Below are positions 5,737-9,187 of a DNA stretch of 9,187 nucleotides, one piece after another. The notes under the pieces are model-generated. The model was not told the origin of the DNA. It saw only the letters and a program-made list of their open reading frames with translations, and did not search any database. The DNA comes from Gammaproteobacteria bacterium (lineage in GTDB: Bacteria; Pseudomonadota; Gammaproteobacteria; Pseudomonadales; Azotimanducaceae): the NCBI GenBank assembly GCA_009840715.1, contig VXNE01000503.1, positions 1 to 9,187 on the forward strand, read 5' to 3'. The first letter of the stretch is position 1. Each line of letters opens with the position of its first letter. The translations under genes were made by a program, and so were the position numbers.

Positions 5737-6634
5737 CGCCGGCGCGGCCGCGGAGGCGGTCACGGCCCGCTTCGCCGCTCCGATCGAAGACGCCCTCGCC
5801 CGGCACCTGCCCGAGCGGTCCGACCTCTCCCCGAAGCTCGTGGAGGCGTTACGCTACGCCGCGCTCGGCGGGGGCAAGCGGCTGCGGCCCGCGATCACGT
5901 GCGCCACGTGCGCCTCCCTCGGCGGATCGGTCGAAACCGCGGCGGACCCCGCCGCCGCGATCGAATTCGTCCACGCGTACTCGCTCGTCCACGACGACCT
6001 CCCCGCCATGGACGACGACGACCTCCGCCGCGGGCGACCCACGTGTCACATCGCCTTCGACGAGGCGACCGCGGTGCTCGTGGGCGACGGATTGCAGACC
6101 CTGGCGTTCGAGGTCCTCGCCGCTGCGCCCGGCGTCCCGGAAACCACGCGTCTGCGCATGGTGCGGCTGCTCGCGGAGGCCGCCGGTTGGCGCGGGATGG
6201 TCGGCGGGCAGGCGTGCGACATGGACGCGACCGGTGCCGCCCCGCTGTCGCTGACCCAACTGCAACGCATGCACGCGGCGAAGACGGGCCGGCTCTTCCG
6301 GGTAGCCGTGCAGTTCGGCGCGCTGTGCGCCCTGCCGGACATCGACGACCGGCGTTTCCGGCACCTCACGACCTTCGGCGAACGGCTCGGCGTCGCCTTC
6401 CAGATCGTGGACGACGTGCTCGACGTCACCCAGCCAAGCGAGCGGCTCGGCAAGCCGGCCGGCTCCGACGCGGCCCTCGGCAAGAACACGTATCCCGCGC
6501 TCGTCGGCCTGAATCGGGCACGGTCGCTGGCCCACGACACGCTCTCGGAAGCGCTCCGCCTACTGGAGGGGCTCGGCCTGCGCCACGGCCCGCTCGACGC
6601 GCTGGCGCGCGCGACGGTGGAGCGCGTGCGGTAG
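5726..6634 (+). CDS. ispA: Farnesyl diphosphate synthase (geranyltranstransferase)
   Basis: IspA condenses dimethylallyl and geranyl diphosphate with isopentenyl diphosphate to make farnesyl diphosphate, the precursor of undecaprenyl phosphate and quinone side chains. The 302-residue protein has GGGKRLRP (48-55) for substrate phosphate binding, the first Asp-rich motif DDLPAMDD (90-97), GGQACDMDA (160-168), the second Asp-rich motif in QIVDDVLD (226-233), and the bacterial signature LGKPAGSDAALGKNTYPAL. Two residues between the paired Asps (the 4-spacer first motif DDxxxxD) are as expected for bacterial enzymes. It overlaps xseB by 11 bases and is followed after 3 bases by the MarR-like gene. 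In many gammaproteobacteria dxs follows at this place; here it does not. Confidence 0.97.
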   Translation: MADDAGAAAEAVTARFAAPIEDALARHLPERSDLSPKLVEALRYAALGGGKRLRPAITCATCASLGGSVETAADPAAAIEFVHAYSLVHDDLPAMDDDDLRRGRPTCHIAFDEATAVLVGDGLQTLAFEVLAAAPGVPETTRLRMVRLLAEAAGWRGMVGGQACDMDATGAAPLSLTQLQRMHAAKTGRLFRVAVQFGALCALPDIDDRRFRHLTTFGERLGVAFQIVDDVLDVTQPSERLGKPAGSDAALGKNTYPALVGLNRARSLAHDTLSEALRLLEGLGLRHGPLDALARATVERVR

Positions 6635-6637
6635 CGC

Positions 6638-8038
6638 ATGCCCTCGACCGCGGCGGTAGCCGACCGCCTGAACCGCATCGTCGGTGAGTTCGCCGGCATC
6701 GTGCCCGGTGAGAGCCGCTGCCGTCCGGATGAGTCCAGCGTCCTCGCGGAGCTGTCCTTTGACGACAGTCCCGCCGGGATGGCGGCCCGACTCACGCTCG
6801 AGCACATCCTTCGACGTGGCGCGTCGCCGCGGGCGATCGTGCGAGACCGCGGCTTGCGGCTGTCCCTGGACGCCCGTGACGCCCAGCGATTCGCGCGGGC
6901 GCTCGGCTACGCGGGTACCGAGTGTCTCGCGCCGGAACGCCCGCTGCGGGAGTTGGGGGCGGTGCCGCTCCCGACCCTGCTGAGCCACGTCCTGATCGCC
7001 TTCGAGCGGGATTACGGCGACGCGGGCGCGGAGGTGCCAACGCTCCCCGTGTGGTCCAACGTCCTGCGTGTCCTCGGTGCAGAGGCGCTCACGGACCGGG
7101 AACTCGGTGCGCGCGCCGTGCTCGCGAAGCGCGTCGTCCGCGTCGTGCTGCGCGATCTAGCACGCCTCGGCTGGCTCGAGCCTGGCGGCGCCGGGAGCCG
7201 AGCGTTCCGGCTGACGGACCCCGCGAAGACGCTGGAAGCCGCAGCCCGACGGCGACTCGCGGAGGTCGAGAACGCATGGCGCCATCGGCACGGGTCCTCC
7301 GTCATCGAGAGCTTGCGCGGGGCGCTCGCCGGGATGGTGGCGACCCACGACCTCGAGTGGCCCTGGTACCTCACCGGCTACGGCCCGAGCGATCCGTCGC
7401 TCACCGGCGGCTGTTACCTCCCCGCGGACCCGGGCCCGCCGCGCGTCCCGGGACGCGGAACGGAGTGGCCGGTAGTCCCGCGAGACACGTCCGTGCCCGC
7501 GACGGGTCTTCCCCTGTCCGCCCTGCTGTCGAGGGTCCTGGCCGCGTTCACCATCGACTACGAGGAGGAGCACCTAGGACCCTTGAGCGCGGCCTCGGTA
7601 TTCCTCGCGCAGGTACCCGAAGACGCCATCTCGCTGGCGCGGGCGCGTTCCATCTGCGACGTCGTCGGCACCGGAAAATCGGCCCCGGAGCGGCATCTCT
7701 GCGTGGTCGTCGAGCCCGGCGGGCCTCGCGACGGCTCGCGGATGGTCTACCTGACGCCAAAGGCCCGACGCATCCGCGACTCCTACCCCGCAGTGGTCAT
7801 GGAAATCGAGGCCCGCTGGCGCGAACGGTTCGGTGCGGATGTCCTCGACGCGTTACGCGGTGCGCTCGAGACGCTCGACGGCGGGACGGCGCCCGGAACG
7901 CCCGACTATCCGGACACCCGGGCGTGGCTCCACCCCGCTTCGATGAAGGCCCGCGGCGCCCTCGGGCGCGTCGCCCCGGACGGGCAGCCCGTCCACCTGG
8001 CGTGGCACTCCGGGCAATCGAGACCGACGGACCAATAG
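6638..8038 (+). CDS. MarR-like winged-helix protein with an internal duplication, function unknown
   Basis: This 466-residue protein contains two copies of a ~124-residue unit: about 110-233 and 290-413. Corresponding segments are LPTLLSHVLIAFERDYG / LSALLSRVLAAFTIDYE at the starts, FRLTDPAKTLE / VYLTPKARRIR in the wing-like part, and EVENAWRHRHG...LRGAL / EIEARWRERFG...LRGAL at the ends. The second copy resembles MarR-like regulators with an LTPKGR-type wing and a closing WRERFG-x-LR-x-ALE helix. The first copy has diverged (DPAKTLE in place of the Pro-Lys-Ala stretch). The N-terminal ~100 residues (with ILRRGASPRAIVRDRGLRL) and the aromatic linker (EWPWYLTGYG) are unassigned. No membrane segment or signal peptide is seen. 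The gene starts 3 bases after ispA stops and has no obvious Shine-Dalgarno sequence, so it is probably translated by reinitiation within the xseB-ispA transcript. Regulation of isoprenoid genes is possible but unproven. Confidence 0.75.
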   Translation: MPSTAAVADRLNRIVGEFAGIVPGESRCRPDESSVLAELSFDDSPAGMAARLTLEHILRRGASPRAIVRDRGLRLSLDARDAQRFARALGYAGTECLAPERPLRELGAVPLPTLLSHVLIAFERDYGDAGAEVPTLPVWSNVLRVLGAEALTDRELGARAVLAKRVVRVVLRDLARLGWLEPGGAGSRAFRLTDPAKTLEAAARRRLAEVENAWRHRHGSSVIESLRGALAGMVATHDLEWPWYLTGYGPSDPSLTGGCYLPADPGPPRVPGRGTEWPVVPRDTSVPATGLPLSALLSRVLAAFTIDYEEEHLGPLSAASVFLAQVPEDAISLARARSICDVVGTGKSAPERHLCVVVEPGGPRDGSRMVYLTPKARRIRDSYPAVVMEIEARWRERFGADVLDALRGALETLDGGTAPGTPDYPDTRAWLHPASMKARGALGRVAPDGQPVHLAWHSGQSRPTDQ

Positions 8039-8048
8039 AGAAGGCGGC

Positions 8049-8064
8049 GAGTCGCTCGCGACTC
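8049..8064. terminator. Hairpin between convergent genes
   Basis: GAGTCGC-TC-GCGACTC is a perfect 7-bp inverted repeat, or a 6-bp stem with a CTCG loop, in the 24-bp gap between the MarR-like stop and the glpK stop and reaching two bases into the latter. It is suited to act both ways. No T run is present. Confidence 0.4.
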
Positions 8065-9187
8065 AGGTTCCGAGTAGCCGCTCCACCGCGGCATGCCACC
8101 CGTCGAGCCAGGCGGTTCGCGTCCGCGGCGCAACGGCCGGCAGGAAACGGCGTTCGCCGTCCGCGGTCGTCATCGCCGCCGTGTCCTCGACCAATCCCGC
8201 CCCCACCGCCGCCAACGCGGCCGCGCCGAGCGCGGTGGTCTCGGGCAGCGGCGTCCGTTCCACGCCGACGCCCAGCACGTCGGCGAGGAACTGGCAGAAC
8301 CAGTCGTTGGCGACCATGCCGCCGTCCACCCGGAGGGTTTCGACCGACACGCCGTCTCCGGCGATGGCGGCCACGAGGTCCGCGGTCTGGAAGCCCACGC
8401 TCTTGAGCGTCGCCGTCACGATCTCGTCGCGGCCGTCGTCGAGGGTCAGGCCCGTGATCGCGCCGCGGACGTCGGCACGCCAGTGCGGCGCACCGAGACC
8501 CGTGAACGCCGGCACGACATGGACCCCGCCGGTGTCGCCGCCGATCCGACGCGCGATCGCCTCGGTCTCGGCCGCGGTTTCGATCAGGCCGAGTCGGTCG
8601 CGCAGCCACTTCACCGCCACCCCGGCCACGAAGATGCTGCCCTCGAGGGCAAAGGTCGTCTCGCCGCCCAGCCGGTAGCCGACGGTCGTCAGCAGCCGCG
8701 CGTCCGAAGCCAGCTTCGCCGGGCCCGTGTTCGTCATGAGGAAGCACCCGGTGCCGTAGGTGCTCTTGGTCATCCCGGGGCGCAGGCATCCCTGGCCGAC
8801 GAGCGCCGCCTGCTGGTCGCCAGCCACGCCCCGGATGGGGATCGCCGCCCCGAAGTGGGATGCGTCGCAGACGCCGAAGTCGTCGACACAGTCCTTCACT
8901 TCCGGAAGCAGCGCGACCGGGATGTCGAAATAGTCGAGCAGGGTGTCGCTCCACGCGTGGTGGGCGAGATCGTAGAGCTGCGTCCGGGACGCGTTCGTCG
9001 CGTCTGTGCAGTGGCGTTGGCCGCCGGTGAACCGCCAGATCAGGAAGCTGTCGATCGTGCCGAAGCAGAGCCGGCCGGCCCGGGCCGCCGCGCGCCCGCC
9101 CCCCCCGCCCCGGCCGCGGCCCGGCGCCGCGGCCGCGCAGTTGGGCGCGCCGACCAGCACCGGGAGGACCCCCAAGCCCGCCACGCC
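8063..9187 (-). CDS. glpK: Glycerol kinase, C-terminal part (5' end beyond window)
   Basis: Glycerol kinase (FGGY family) phosphorylates glycerol with ATP to sn-glycerol 3-phosphate in the cytoplasm. The visible part matches E. coli GlpK from LCFGTIDSFLIWRFTGG onward: TDATNASRTQLYDL, the catalytic-Asp segment GVAGDQQAALVGQ, KSTYGTGCFLM, VVPAFTGLGAPHW, GAITGLTLDDGRDEI, LRVDGGMVANDWFCQFLADVLG and TTALGAAALAAVGAG. The stop is TGA at 8063-8065. The N-terminal half, including the first ATPase motif, lies outside the window. Left of the catalytic region, the part from about 9075 to the window edge is not recognisable GlpK and is probably faulty sequence (see the separate entry). It converges on the MarR-like gene. 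No glpF, glpD or glpR neighbour is visible. Confidence 0.95.
   Translation of the reverse strand, partial: GVAGLGVLPVLVGAPNCAAAAPGRGRGGGGGRAAARAGRLCFGTIDSFLIWRFTGGQRHCTDATNASRTQLYDLAHHAWSDTLLDYFDIPVALLPEVKDCVDDFGVCDASHFGAAIPIRGVAGDQQAALVGQGCLRPGMTKSTYGTGCFLMTNTGPAKLASDARLLTTVGYRLGGETTFALEGSIFVAGVAVKWLRDRLGLIETAAETEAIARRIGGDTGGVHVVPAFTGLGAPHWRADVRGAITGLTLDDGRDEIVTATLKSVGFQTADLVAAIAGDGVSVETLRVDGGMVANDWFCQFLADVLGVGVERTPLPETTALGAAALAAVGAGLVEDTAAMTTADGERRFLPAVAPRTRTAWLDGWHAAVERLLGT
9075..9187 (-). other. Degenerate, G/C-homopolymer-rich tract at the window edge
   Basis: Here the glpK frame stops matching the family: in place of the expected ATKLxWLLDxVPGARxRA stretch it encodes Ala, Gly and Arg runs, and the plus strand contains eight C in a row (9099-9106) among long CCG/GGC runs. 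Parts still resemble what a high-GC glpK would have there, with insertions and deletions, which points to uncorrected read errors at a contig end more than to biology. Confidence 0.6.

Noticed and set aside
6922..8406. 494-codon plus-strand open frame crossing the MarR-like and glpK genes
   Set aside because: Very Arg/Pro-rich, spans two oppositely oriented genes and the hairpin between them; not coding.
7797..8954. 385-codon minus-strand open frame
   Set aside because: Another frame of glpK; the composition is Arg/Gly repeats without motifs, while the overlapping glpK frame has clear family motifs.
1..9187. CRISPR array, insertion sequence or integrase
   Set aside because: No series of regularly spaced repeats, no transposase motif and no tyrosine- or serine-recombinase motif was seen in any plausible frame.

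Overview
The window looks like chromosomal DNA of a high-GC gammaproteobacterium. Two things point there: a one-piece tmRNA on the minus strand whose tag reads ANDENYALAA, identical to the E. coli type, and the xseB-ispA pair that is typical of proteobacterial isoprenoid loci. I cannot name a genus. GC content is uneven: by eye the left 1.9 kb contains stretches close to 50-55 % GC, while the Sel1-repeat, ispA and glpK regions are often above 70 %.

Layout. (1) 1-717: the C-terminal part of a SopB/IpgD-like inositol phosphate phosphatase carrying the CX5R catalytic loop, a family best known as type III secreted effectors. It faces a minus-strand short-chain dehydrogenase (724-1614). (2) 1615-1902: a stretch without a clear gene, holding a possible protein-end remnant and a 10-bp direct repeat just beyond the ssrA 3' end. 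(3) 1903-2252: the minus-strand tmRNA (ssrA) with an extended -10 promoter, diverging from a signal-peptide-bearing Sel1-repeat protein (2253-3620). (4) A LOG-family nucleotide phosphoribohydrolase on the minus strand (3642-4184), then a small winged-helix-like protein (4372-4626) read divergently from it. (5) A ribbon-helix-helix antitoxin / PIN toxin pair (4756-5420) in which the first catalytic Asp of the PIN domain is Gly. (6) A tight plus-strand operon of xseB, ispA and an internally duplicated MarR-like protein (5491-8038). (7) A convergent, edge-truncated glycerol kinase glpK (8063-9187) whose outermost ~110 bases are degenerate and probably poor-quality sequence.

How it fits together. 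The right half is core metabolism: exonuclease VII small subunit, farnesyl diphosphate synthesis and glycerol phosphorylation. The left end has an accessory flavour (effector-like phosphatase, lower GC) and abuts the 3' end of ssrA, a classic integration site for genomic islands. No integrase or duplicated att site is visible, so an island boundary is an inference.

I do not see a wholly new system. The observations most worth follow-up are the effector-like phosphatase beside ssrA, the duplicated MarR-like protein occupying the slot after ispA, the D-to-G PIN toxin, the overlapping inverted repeats in the 4185-4371 divergent intergenic region, and the tmRNA promoter that lies inside the first codons of the Sel1 gene.
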